A stretch of 12,884 nt of DNA from positions 1 through 12,884 of the forward strand of contig JALVWL010000081.1 in the NCBI GenBank assembly GCA_027034965.1, read 5' to 3'. A model generated the notes under the pieces. The model had not been told where the DNA came from, searched no databases, and saw nothing but the letters and a program-made list of their open reading frames with translations. Below, piece by piece: positions 1 to 12,000 of the stretch (the first letter of the stretch is position 1; every line of letters starts with the position of its first letter). The translations under genes were made by a program, and so were the position numbers. This stretch comes from Candidatus Omnitrophota bacterium. Its GTDB lineage: Bacteria; Omnitrophota; Gorgyraeia; S143-82.

Positions 1-3000
1 CTTTATTAATCCAACTCTATTAATCATCGGAAGCATTTGCTTGCTGTTGACATTATATTCTTCCATAAACCGCTTTATCCCCAATATATCCGGCCGATTT
101 CCCCTCTTGCCTTTTTCTATTAAATCAAATGCAATCTTTGATGCCTCCTGTAATTTTCTCCTGTTGGATGGGAAAATATTGGATAGGGAAACAATCCCAC
201 TCCCCGCGCTCTTTACCCTAAACCCATAAAACGGAATCTCAAAGGATGTTTTCTTAAGCTCATTTGGCTTGGGCGCTGGCATTCTCTCGCGCAATATATC
301 AGGATGCACGCCGATAGGGATATCTTTTAACATTTCATACCAGCGGTAAATTTTTTCTTTTGAAAAGTTGGGATAATTTGCTATCGGTTCTGATAATATC
401 TCTTTTATGGCCTGGCGCGCTGAAGGATAAAACTGGGAAATGCTTTGGAATAACATCAATCTAATACGTGGCATATTCAAATATTCTTTCCATATAGGCA
501 GGTATTTTGGTGTGTTTTCAATTTCATGCCAATATAGCATAGCAATCCATGTGGCAAAACTTTCACATTTAACATCATCCTCTACCCTTTCGTATATCCT
601 ATCTTTAAACACGTCTCCAACAGTATAAAAAGCATACGGATGGTCAAATGCTAAATAAACCTTACCATTAGGAGCTATAACAATATCACGCTCATCTACA
701 TGTATATTCTTCCCCAATTCAGCCTTAAACCCACACATTTTTAACAAGTGATATGCCCTTCTAGACACCGCTAATTCAGAAGCGCCTAAAACCCTAACCC
801 TTGCCATATGTATACCGAATGACATATTTATACCAAAACATAAAAATTCTGGTTCAAGATCTATTGAGAAAATTTCTTTTAATAATTTATTCCTGGCAAA
901 TGAACTTAAATAAGGCCTTCCATTATCATCGATATCTATCAAAGGAAATGTATTGATTGCTGCAATGTGATTATTTAGCTTCTTTAAGATAATCTTATAT
1001 CTTTTCACTAATTCTTTTTCTAATTGTTTCTTTTCTTCCTTTGTGGCAATTTTAATTCTATTAAAATGAGGAACAAAAAGATTATGTATAGATAATCCTA
1101 TATTTAGCATAGGATTTTCAATAGAGCCTATCTTATTCAATAATTCAAGCGTCCTTTTATCCATACGTGCAGGGCCACGAGTTATGATAGATATTTTCAC
1201 ATACTTTGAAAGTGCATATTGTAATACATCATATAAGTTCCAACCTGACTTTTTATCATAATAATCTATTGGGTCTCCCCTATACTGCAACTCAAATCCT
1301 CCCAAAGGCATATATTTAGCTAATTTATCAATAACCAGTCTCACCCGCCAGGCAGGCATAGATTTTACGCCTCTGGGGCTATTAAGGTAGCAATGCAGGC
1401 ATGGCAGAGCGCACCCATCGGTTATTGCAAGACGCAGTGTACCGAATTCCTTTCTCTTCAGTGCCTCAAAAAACTCTTTTTCCGTCAGCTCATCCTTAAC
1501 AGAGCTTGCGCTGGTATTTTTGCTATTTTCTTTTATTCTATTTCTTTTCCTCGCCGGCGAGGCGTGGATGAGATGCGGAGAATATATATTCTTGTTTAAT
1601 AGGCTCTCCTTGACTTCTCTATTATAGGATGCTAAATTGTTGCTATGAAAAAGGTCAAAATAAGCAGACATGCCAGAGAACAAATGGCCTACAGAGGAAC
1701 CACTGAGGAAGAAATTATTGATGCGATTATATCCCTTAGAGACAATTGGCAGCCTGCTAAATTGGGCAAACTTGAATGCCGCAAAAACTTTCCATATAAT
1801 AATAAATGGAATGGTCGATTTTACAGCACTAAACAAGTAAGGCCTATCTTTGTAGAAGAAAGAGACTGCATTGTTGTAATTACTGTCTATGTGTATTATT
1901 TTTGATGTATAAAAGGAGGAATAATTATGCGCATTACCTATGACCCTGAAGTAGATGCCCTTTACATAAGATTTGAAGAATCTACAGTTACCACCAAAGA
2001 GCTGGGCGATGGGATTGCTGTTGATTATGACGAAGAGGGGCGGCTTGCTGGAATAGAGGTTCTGGACGCTGTGAAACGCTTTGGTAGCAAAAGGCCGCTT
2101 AAAAAGGTTATCCTTGAAGAAATTGGTCTGGTTTAATCTATTTTCAACATTATCGGGATAACTTCTATTATCGAAATCAACAATCCCACTCCCCGCGCTC
2201 TTTCCCCTAAATCCGTAAAATGGAATTTCAAAGGATGTTTTCTTAAGCTCATCTCTACTAGGGCTTGCGCTGGTGCTTTTGCTATTTTCTTTTATCTCTT
2301 CCTCTCCATCTTCCTTACCCATCGCATAAATCATCCACAGACTCAGCCAGTCAAGCATGCTGACAAAGTGCTGGCAGGGCAAGGAGCTGTTCTGCAGGCC
2401 TAAATTTGTCCTTGAGCCTTCCTCATTGGGATAAAGTAGATTCTTATAGGCATTTGCTATTTCTCTGGCTGAGATTTCACAACTTTTCTCTATAAAGTCA
2501 GGCACTCTTTTACCTGCTATTGGCTCTAATAATTCCTTTATGATTCCATTCCACAATACCTCCTTTAGCTCTTCATCTACTTTATCCATAAGCTCTGGGT
2601 TTTCCCTGTCAAATTTATACCCAGCAAGCATACCTATCTGAAACGCAGCATACCACCACCAGTCAGCAATATGCACAATACCTATACCATCTTTGGGTAT
2701 TCTTAATAAATGATGAAGATTAAAATCAACAAATGTCCCGTTTTGCCCCCTCGCATTTGGATGGGCCATCTGCAAGTCTACATTGGGGATAAATCCCGCA
2801 GGTATTTGCAGTCTATCCCAGGTCCTGCCATCACTCATATCATGGAACAATGTTATTATCTCTTTATATGCTATTCCTAAATCCTGGAATAACACCCTAA
2901 GGGTTCTGCAGTGTTTTATTGCCCTTTTGGCATTGTATTCGCTCAGATAATCAAATATCTCCTGCCTTGCTTTTTTATCAGCATAATAGCCTATACAGAT

Positions 3001-6000
3001 AATATTGCCTTCATTATCTACAAATACATCTTGAAGGGATTTAATATCATCTTTATCAGGTTCCAGAAGTATATCTTCCTCTTTTAATTTAAATAGATAT
3101 ATCCCTTGTTCAGTTAGCTTATTACTAAAAGCCAGAGTCTCTGGCACTTTATACCCTTTAGGAAGCTTTGTTTCTTCCTTTGCTTTCTTTAATACATTGG
3201 CATACAACCAGGCTTCAGCATTAAAAGCAGTTAAGTTTTCTTTGTGGCTTGGTATGGTTCTGCCAATTTCAAGCTTGGTTATTGCCTTTATATAAATACA
3301 ATCTCCCTTTTCATGAACATCTTCCACCATAGCCCTGCGGCCAGTGAATCTTAATTTTTCTTCTTTTCTTACTCCAAGTTTTTGCGGTTCTACTATCACC
3401 AATTGCTGGACTATGTCTGGTGAGACTTGAGGTACCCTTGATAGTGTATCAAGGACGTTGCTTTGGTAAAGGTTATAAGGCCCTCCTGTTGCTTTATATC
3501 GCTGATATAGAGAAGCTGATATGGGATGTATAAGGAGATTAATTTTACCGGCCTGTGTGTTCGCTGTTCTATTTAATACATCCTTGATAAATCCTGTTAA
3601 ATTATATCTGGCAACTAATTCAGCCAGTATACGGTAATCGTTTAGTATAAACCAACCTGTTGCATTGTTAATCATTTCCCAATTGTTGTAGAGTCCAAAA
3701 TTAAGGTTTGTAGTATAATTTTGCAACTTAGCTTTCGATAAGCACTTCCTTAATATATTAGTTTTAGTTTGATTCTCTATCGTATTAGAAATAAATTCAA
3801 GCTTACGTAAAAAATCATAAAACACATCTTCTATCTGCTCAACCGGAAGGGATGTGTCTTCAAGCAATATATACTCCAATAATTTAATTACATAGCATGG
3901 CTCTATATGTAATATGTCTTTCTCTTTTATTTTATGTGAGATCTTAAGATCGATAATCTTGCTTATAAATCTATTGCTAGTAATTAGTTCAGACATAACA
4001 TATAACGCTTTTTCTGGGTTAGAAGTCTTTTTGTAAACATTAATGAGAGCGCTAAGTATAGTCTCAACGATATCTTCATCAAATATTTCTTTTTCTATAA
4101 GCCGTAATATGGCCAAATCCAAAAAAATACTAGTAAAAAACTGAAAAATTACATCGGGATTGCCATCCATTCTCAGAACATCTTTGAAGAATGAAAATAT
4201 GCATCCGCCGTAAGGATATAATCTCCCTCCTTTCATGTCGTTAGCTAAGTTATCAGGATTGGAAATTTCATTTAAAAATCTATAATACGATATAGTATAA
4301 TCAAAGCTAAAGATTGCTTTTGAGGACCACTCACTATCTTTTCTAATACAGTCAAATGCCTCAAAAATATGTTTTCGAAATTCATACAGCCTGCCACCTC
4401 TGTCCAATCTATGTAAACTGTCAGGTTTAGCTATTTCTTTTAAAAATCCAGAATTGGTAAAAACTCTAATAAATTGCTTAAGCTCATAATAGTCACAACA
4501 GTTTTCCCTATACCTACTTTTAATAAACGAAATGATGAAGTTAATTATTTGTCCATCAATTTTATTTGCTTCAATAAGCTTAAGTATTTTTTCTCTAGTA
4601 AATATGGATAGAAAAGCCTCTATACCTTTGAAGAAAGGAATAGGCAGTTTTATAATTTCATCCAAAAAGTCGAAAATGTTTTCTATATAAGGATATAATC
4701 TTCCCCCCTTCTTTAATTCTGGCTTTAATTGGGCAATACCATACTTTTTGATATCATCATCAACTATAAAAGCGTTTTTAAGCTTCTTTTCAACTTGATC
4801 TAATAAGTTATTTAAGATTTCATCACTAATTGAAGAAGACACGATTTCTACTTGTATGCCTATACCACGGCCTGAGGATTTCGTTTCTATACTATGAAAA
4901 GCCCCATCGTTTTTCCATACAGAAATTATGGATTCAACGCCTGTCCTATAATTCATATAATTGCCTTCCTTGACAAAAGATAATAACGGTGCTACGTTTA
5001 AATCAAAAGAAGTAAGGAGGTGTTTTAAATGCCTAAGATTTCTATTGAAGTTGATATCAAACAATTGGAGAAGATAATAAACAGCCTTCCTTTGGATGAC
5101 AAGATCAGACTTGCCAAACGGCTTGAGTGTCAGACCCTGGGGAAAATAATAGAAAGAATATTTAGCAACATTGACCAAAGGCGTAAAAGATTTCCTATAT
5201 CTGAAAGAGAAATTAAACAAGAAATTCGAGCAGTAAGAAAAGAAATGTATGCTACGGATACTCCTTGATACTAATGTAATTGTCTCCGCTATCGTTAAAG
5301 GCGGCGCTCCCCGTAAAATTTGGTTGGCCTTCAAAGAGGAACAAATAAGCCTCATATTCTCTATTTCAATGCTTGAAGAACCCCAAAGAGTATTAAGAAG
5401 GCCCAAATTTGCTAATATCATTAATGAAGAAGAACTTAAAAAGATATTATTATTCATAGAACTATTTGCTGAATTCACCGAGCTATGTCCAAAAGAAATA
5501 TCTATTTGCCGTGATCCAGCAGATAACCATATCCTGTTAACAGCAGATTCTGGGAGGGCAGACTTCATCGTAACAGGTGACAAGGACTTACTTGTCTTAA
5601 AAACTTTCCGCAGAATCCCCATTATTACCCCCAGAAAATTATTAAAAATATTAGGGGATAAATAACCACTCGGCCTGGCGTAGATGGGGTGGGAAGTGAT
5701 ATTAGACATTTGTTCTTTATACTTCATTGCGCTTCTCATCCCTTGACTGTAATTCTTAGCTATGCTATAGTTTGCGTTAGTAAGGAGGTGTTTCACATGT
5801 CCACTAAGGTTACGATAGAGCTTAAACCCAAAGATGTGGAGCGATTGGTCGGAAAGCTCTCTATTGAAGATAAAATCGCCCTCGTTAGAAAGCTTGAAAA
5901 AGAACTCTGGGGCAAACGGCTTGATATAATTATTAGAAACATTAAATCGCGCTCTTCTAAAGCCAAACTTTCCAGAACCGAAATTTCTCAAGAGGTTAAG

Positions 6001-9000
6001 AAGGCTAGGAATAAATTCTATGCGAGTCGTCATTGATTCCAATGTATTTGTCTCTGCCCTCTTAACCAGGGGTAATTGCCTGCGAATCCTTTCCCTGCTA
6101 AAGAATGATAAATTCGCCCTGATATCGTCGAACTTGCTACTTAAGGAATTAGAATTTGTCCTCAAAAGGCCAAAATTCAGAAAGTTTATCAAAGCCCATG
6201 AAAGGAAAGAATTCATTCTTTTGTTAAAAACAAAGGCTATTTTCGTAAACCCTGTTGTTAAAATAGATATCTGTCGTGACATAGCAGACAATAAACTTAT
6301 AGAAGTAGCTGTTGCAGGCAGGGCCCCATATCTAATAACCGGAGATTTAGACCTTTTATCAATCAAAGATAATGTAGAACGTAAATTTTCTGTAAAAATT
6401 GTATCACCAGCTAAATTTTTAGAAATCATAAAACCGGCTTGATTATTTATTATTAATTTACTTCTAATAGCACTTGCGCTGGTGTTTTTGTTATTTTCTT
6501 TTATTCTGTTCCTTTTCCCCACCGGCGGGGCGTGGATGGGGTTGTATAAAGCAAATGATAAATTATAGGGCGCTGCAGGAGCAAAATAATTAGAGCTTGT
6601 GTGATCCTCACCTATCCCGGTATTACAATCAAGGTTGACCATACTATACCCAAATGCTATACTTACATCGTGAGGTGATAATACATGAGAAAAAGCACGG
6701 AAATTAAAAGAAGTTTTGAAAAGATACGCCAGCTTATGTCTAATGCCCCCAATCCATATAAAGGAATGAGCAAACAGGAAATTATCAATCATATCCGCAA
6801 GACAAGAGAAAAGCTCTGGGAGGAAAAACTTGCTAGTCGTTTTAGATAGCAACGATATTTTTGCTCTCGGCCCGGCCAAAGATCCCGCCTGCATAAAACT
6901 CCTTGATAAAATAGCAGAAAATATTGGCAGTGCCTCCTTACGCATTACTCGTATGATTATTGAAGAAGTTCGCAACAACTTGACACCCGAAGCCTTCAAA
7001 GAATTTATAACAGCCATCAATGGACTAACGAATATAGATGAAGATACCGAAGTCCCATTTGAAATAGGGGTTAAATACCAGCTGAAAGGACTTAAATACG
7101 CCGATGCCTTTATTGCCGCATATACAGAATGGGTAGGCGCAGATATATTAGTCACTGAGAACCGGCATTTTTTATCCCGTCGTAAAGACCTACCTTTCAA
7201 GGTTGTCGGGGCTAAAGAAGCCATAAAACTTATAAAATAAGATATTTTCAGGAATTTAGTTATAACCGGCGGGGCGTGGATGGAGTGGGTGTTGAATTTT
7301 TCCCTCAACTCTATAATACTCAATTGCCTATCACCTTGACTTACCCTTGTGGGCGTAGTATATTTTGAGTGCAGGAGGTTTGAAATGCCAAAAAGGAAGA
7401 AAAATCTCAAATCCCTCAAAATCCAAACCGATGATGCCTGGATAGCCGCCCATCTTGAGGAACTAGTAGACAAATACGGCGGCCAATATTTAGTAGTGGC
7501 TGAAGGCGAGCCTTTTATAGGGTATGATGTGGTGGAGTTGGAACGCAAGGCCAAAGCCAAACACCCCAATGCTGTTACTACTGGGATGCCTATACCACGG
7601 CCGGAGGACTTTGTTTCCATACTATGAAGAAACGCATTGTTTTTCCATACAAAAATTATAGATTCAATGCCTGTCCTATTATTCCTATTGAGATTACATT
7701 CAAGAAAACCAAAAAGATTGTTGAAGCTTATGTAGATTCTGGCGCGTTTCTCTCTATTTTTTCCCTCCAAGAAGCGATGCGACTTAACATACCTTATGAA
7801 AAAGGCAGAAAGTCTTTTCTTACCGTTGGCGACGGCAGCATCATCCCCGTATATCTGCATCTGCTCTCTGTAAAAATCGGCACTATCTCCTTCAATGCCC
7901 ATATTGGTTTCTCCCCTCGCCTGGGTGTGGGCTTTAATCTCCTTGGCCGCAAAGATATTTTTAGAAAAATTGATATCACCTTCTCTGATAAGGATAAGAC
8001 TGTTTCTTTTATCCCGCGCTGATTTTGCAAAATAGAGCACATTCCTCTCCCCCACCGGCGGAGCGTGGATGGGGTAAAATGTGAGATATGCCGAACTTCT
8101 ATGTAATACAAAATTATGATAATTGGCGGTTATGCTATGGTTGGTATACAATCCTCTTATTCTGTAGCCAACCATAGATGCCCCGCTGTTTCTTATACGC
8201 TTTATATTATATCCTTTGCCAATCTCGAAAATACTTCTGTCAACACTAAATCCATTATAAAATTGCTTTTTGCCAGCTAAAGCACGCTTATTAAGCCTGA
8301 TTTTATCCATCCATTGATGTTCAGCAGATGGCGCTGGAATGCTCCAGGAACCACTATTTATTACATGCATTGGTGGGAAATCCACATTGCACCTAACAAA
8401 CCGTTTAATATATTCCGGGTCTATTAATAAAGGAGTATGCGTATGGCCAAAGACTGCCACATCAACATCCAAAACCTGCCTTACAACCAGCGCCCGCTGA
8501 AGCATTGTATTGACTTTAAACCTAAACACCCTGTTTCTGAAAAAACTGATTTTGGAAACCTCGTGGAATAACCATTTATCCAGCCTGGCAAAAAGCATAT
8601 CTATATATTCCGAGTAACGCGCCTTTGGCCAACCTAATAACCTTTTAATAAAATAAACGCCATTTTCTATATAACGGGTGAACTTAGAATTAACGTATTC
8701 GTCATATATATGCCCATGTTCTGCATACAATTTTGCACCTGCATCATAATAATATTCGGGATATATTGTTAGCTTTGCGTTTGGAATGGCTCTGCGAAGG
8801 ACATCCTGCACTTCTGCAATGCGCATATCTTCGTCATGGTTGCCAAGCACATAAATAAGGTTTATTTCCCTGTTTAAGGCATTGAATAAACTTGATCGGT
8901 TAAGAACGATATGCTCTATGCACGATTTGTGCAAATCAAAGAAGTCGCCATTTATCAACAAGGCAGCATTTTCTTTTGACACTTTATTTAATAACCCTAT

Positions 9001-12000
9001 AAAATCTTCCTCTGCCTCAGGAGTAAAATAATCTTCAAAACCGCTATCTGAAATATGCATGTCAGAGACAACATAATATTTAGTGCCATTGCCGGAAGAT
9101 TGCCTTCTACGGATGGGTATTTCTTCCATATTGACAGGATAGTAATTTAATAGGGATTTTAGTTTGTTATCTATCGCAGGTTTTCCTGTCCTTGCTATTA
9201 TCCTGTTTTTGTAGGCCTCAATAACGATATCGTATTTCGAAATAAACTCCCACATATCAAATCTTAAGACTATATCCCTCGCAATTTCATCTTTCCTGGC
9301 CTTATCAAAATCGTCCATAAATACAATTGCCGTAAATCTGCTCTTTTTGTCAAATGATGTCCTTATTACCATAACATTGCCTGAGGAGAGCCTTGAGTTT
9401 TTGATTGCCTGCCTGAATATATGACTCTTTCTATAAAATCTAGAATAATTTTTCTTTAAAACATCACTGATTCCAGGGTGGGTTATTTCTGTATTGCTAA
9501 TTCCATTGTAATTGTTCAATTCCTGCTCAAGTTTAACTATTTTCTTTAGAATAAAAACAGAATCCACATTCGGATATGTTAATAGGACATATAGTTTTTC
9601 TATTTCTTTGCGTATCAATTCACGCTTTCTCTCATCTGTGCTAAATGAGCTCTTTAATAAATCATACCATTGGATATCTTCGATATTTTCTTTTGCTTCA
9701 TCATGCAATAACGATATAAATTTGTCAAAAATGTATTTTTTATTCAAAAATATGAAAACAAATAAAAGCACCCGCCCACTTACCCACGGGAGGAAATATC
9801 CAAGAATTGCCGGCACAGTAAACAAGCTTGCAATAATGAGCCATATCTTTGCGCGATTGCTGATAGGGCTGGTTGATTTTAGTATGCCTTCTAACTCATG
9901 GAAAGGTTCTTTGTTTTTCTTTATCTCTTCTATATATTTCCGCACAAAAGCCTTGTCTTTATAATTCTGAATATCGCTGTGGTGAATCTTATAACTGCCG
10001 ATATAATGAAGCAGGCGCCAGTAATCAGAAAGTTTGCCTGCAAATACAAATTTTTTGCCCCAAAACTGACCCAGGGTATAATCCAAAACCCACATAGATC
10101 CTGCCTTTTTCACAACTACAAAACAGTGCTCTCTGAGATTATCTTCAAACTGCACGCAGACTATTGCCATATCTTTACCACGGACAAACCCAAGCCCCTC
10201 CAGCAAATCTAACATTTTCAGAGATGTCTTATGGCATAGCAAAACCCCTGTTTCTTCTACTTGTCTTGATATTTTTGCAAATACGCGGCGGGTATTCTCA
10301 GGACTATCAAAGACATTACAATATTCATCTTCACTTATTATGGACAGGTACAAACATGTAAGCAATTCACCTTTATCCCTGCGCGCAAGCGCATTCCAGG
10401 TATAATCCTTCCATTCCATAAACGCCTGCTTAAAGGCATTCTCAAGCATTTCAATAACATCATCGTAAGGCAACCCTGCTATTTTTGCTTTGGTTATACT
10501 GCTGTTTGCTAAAATGGCCTCTATATCATATTCGGTGAATTCTGTCTCTATAAGGGAATGGTAGTAGTCGTAATAATGAGATTTGAACTCTTCCTTGAAG
10601 CCCCAAAAATCGTAACCTTTGTATATCATAGTATTATCTCTTATTACATCAGATAATAATAAAATTCTCTGTTTTTTGATATGGCAACCATCTGACAGAT
10701 AACCCAAAAATTCATTAAAAAGGCCCTCCTCAATCACCCTAATAATGGATAACATTCGCTTTACATCTTTACTATTTCTGTTGAAATCAAAACAGTTATA
10801 GCTGTATCTATGTGAAAATTGCACAAGGATTGTCCTGAACGGTAGGAATCCATCCATACCATCCACATCTATCATATTGTAAAGTTTGCTTTCATCAGAC
10901 GAAACTAGGCCTTTACAAATCAATTCAGGATTCAGGGATCTCACAGTTTCAATGATGCCATCTTTGATTCTGTTGTAAAACAACTTCATTTCCGAAGCAT
11001 CTTGCCTCTTATACACGCCAAAATCTATATCACCAATTACAGACAACGGCACCCAGCCGTTTCTGCTTAAGTATAGACTGCTTCCGTAAAGCCCCACTTT
11101 ACATTTAATAGAACGGGCAACATGCCTGGCTATCGCATAAACCAGGGCAATATTCAGATTCCCGTCTTTTATAAGGGAGATTTTCGATGGGGAATTGACA
11201 AATTTAGGAATGCACCTTTTGTTTATTCCACTACTAGCTGTTTGCGCTTCTATATCTATATAATGACGATCATTGATTTTCTTATACAAATTACTACACC
11301 AATATTTCTCTAATTTAACAGGAGAAAATTCTTTTTCTATTATGTTAAGGAACCATCTTGCTACTTTTTCATCCGTTAAGCTAATTATTGATTGAGGATG
11401 GCCCCTGTCCATTATCTGCCAATTAGAATGATGTTCGTCTATATTTTCCCACCCTTTATTTGTAGTTTTATGGAGTCTATCAAGAGCTTCTTTTTTATTA
11501 TCAGTTAATTCCCATATATCAAACAACTTGACATCAATTCCTTCCTCTGTATAATTTACGCCCCAATTTACTGTAAATGACATAGAACACTCATAAACAC
11601 CATAAGCCCAGAGTTGCTCCTGCGTTTTCTGAACAATTTGCTTTAGAATTTGCTTTACTATATCTATTCTGCCATTTTTATAATTACTTCTTAATGCATT
11701 GGCAACAACATTATCCATTTTAGGCTGGACAAACACGCTCCCAGCTTGATAAGGAAATACAGCTATCCCTTTTCTTTCCAGAACGTCAACATTATTCAAT
11801 GAAATTGTTTCCACTACTGCTGTTGAGTTTTGCAGCCTTTCTTTAAAAATTCGCATGCCTTCTTTTTTGCCGTTGTGCACTCTGCTTACCCATTTATTAA
11901 AAGATTCTGGCGACAGATAAGAAAAGCCCCATCTGAGAAAAACATCAGATGTTTCTTCTCGGGTTTTAGGGATTTTTATAACTACTGGTAGTTTATCAGA

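Larger units (their letters stand above)
4849..8076 (-). other. Antisense of the cassette array read in the giant frame, about residues 1603-2678
   Basis: Between the metallophosphoesterase and the helical domain the giant frame runs through about 1075 codons that are the reverse complement of four plus-strand gene pairs, their promoters and border repeats. There is no stop. The implied peptide is rich in Ser, Leu, Phe and Asn and shows no domain I recognise, so it may be an unstructured spacer if translated. The border repeats read as PIHAPPVG-type peptides (for example PIHAPPVGKRNRIKEN at 6540-6493). The domains on either side are in the same frame. Confidence 0.85.

Noticed and set aside
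41..628. Plus-strand ORFs 41-229 and 440-628
   Set aside because: Antisense shadows of the radical SAM domain's C-terminal extension; no ribosome site and no family motif.
1393..1599. Plus ORF 1393-1599
   Set aside because: It is the reverse strand of the CxxxCxxC region and of repeat R1; no ribosome site or recognised motif.
5689..5796. Longer N-terminus for the second antitoxin from ATG 5689
   Set aside because: It would span the promoter at 5743-5771, and a strong AAGGAGGT supports the ATG at 5797, giving the same 79-residue length as its paralogue.
1545..8074. GC-rich palindromes as intrinsic terminators
   Set aside because: They can form short hairpins, but no T-run follows on either strand; the nearby T-rich stretch is upstream on the plus strand.
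5665..8076. Integron-type attC sites between cassettes
   Set aside because: The repeats lack the attC simple-site pattern (GTTRRRY/RYYYAAC) and its large imperfect palindrome, and no integrase is visible, though the cassette logic is similar.
1501..8076. CRISPR array
   Set aside because: The repeats are few, spaced 744-852 bp or more, and the intervals hold genes, not spacers.
7794..8111. Minus ORF of 105 codons at 8111-7794
   Set aside because: It is in a different minus frame from the giant gene and opposite the protease; its sequence is the shifted reading of repeat R5 and protease codons.
9512..10361. Several overlapping plus-strand ORFs of 65-150 codons
   Set aside because: They lie opposite the Cys-His-Asp, membrane and pre-phosphoesterase parts of the giant frame, lack ribosome sites and promoters of the cassette type, and their translations have no recognisable motifs.
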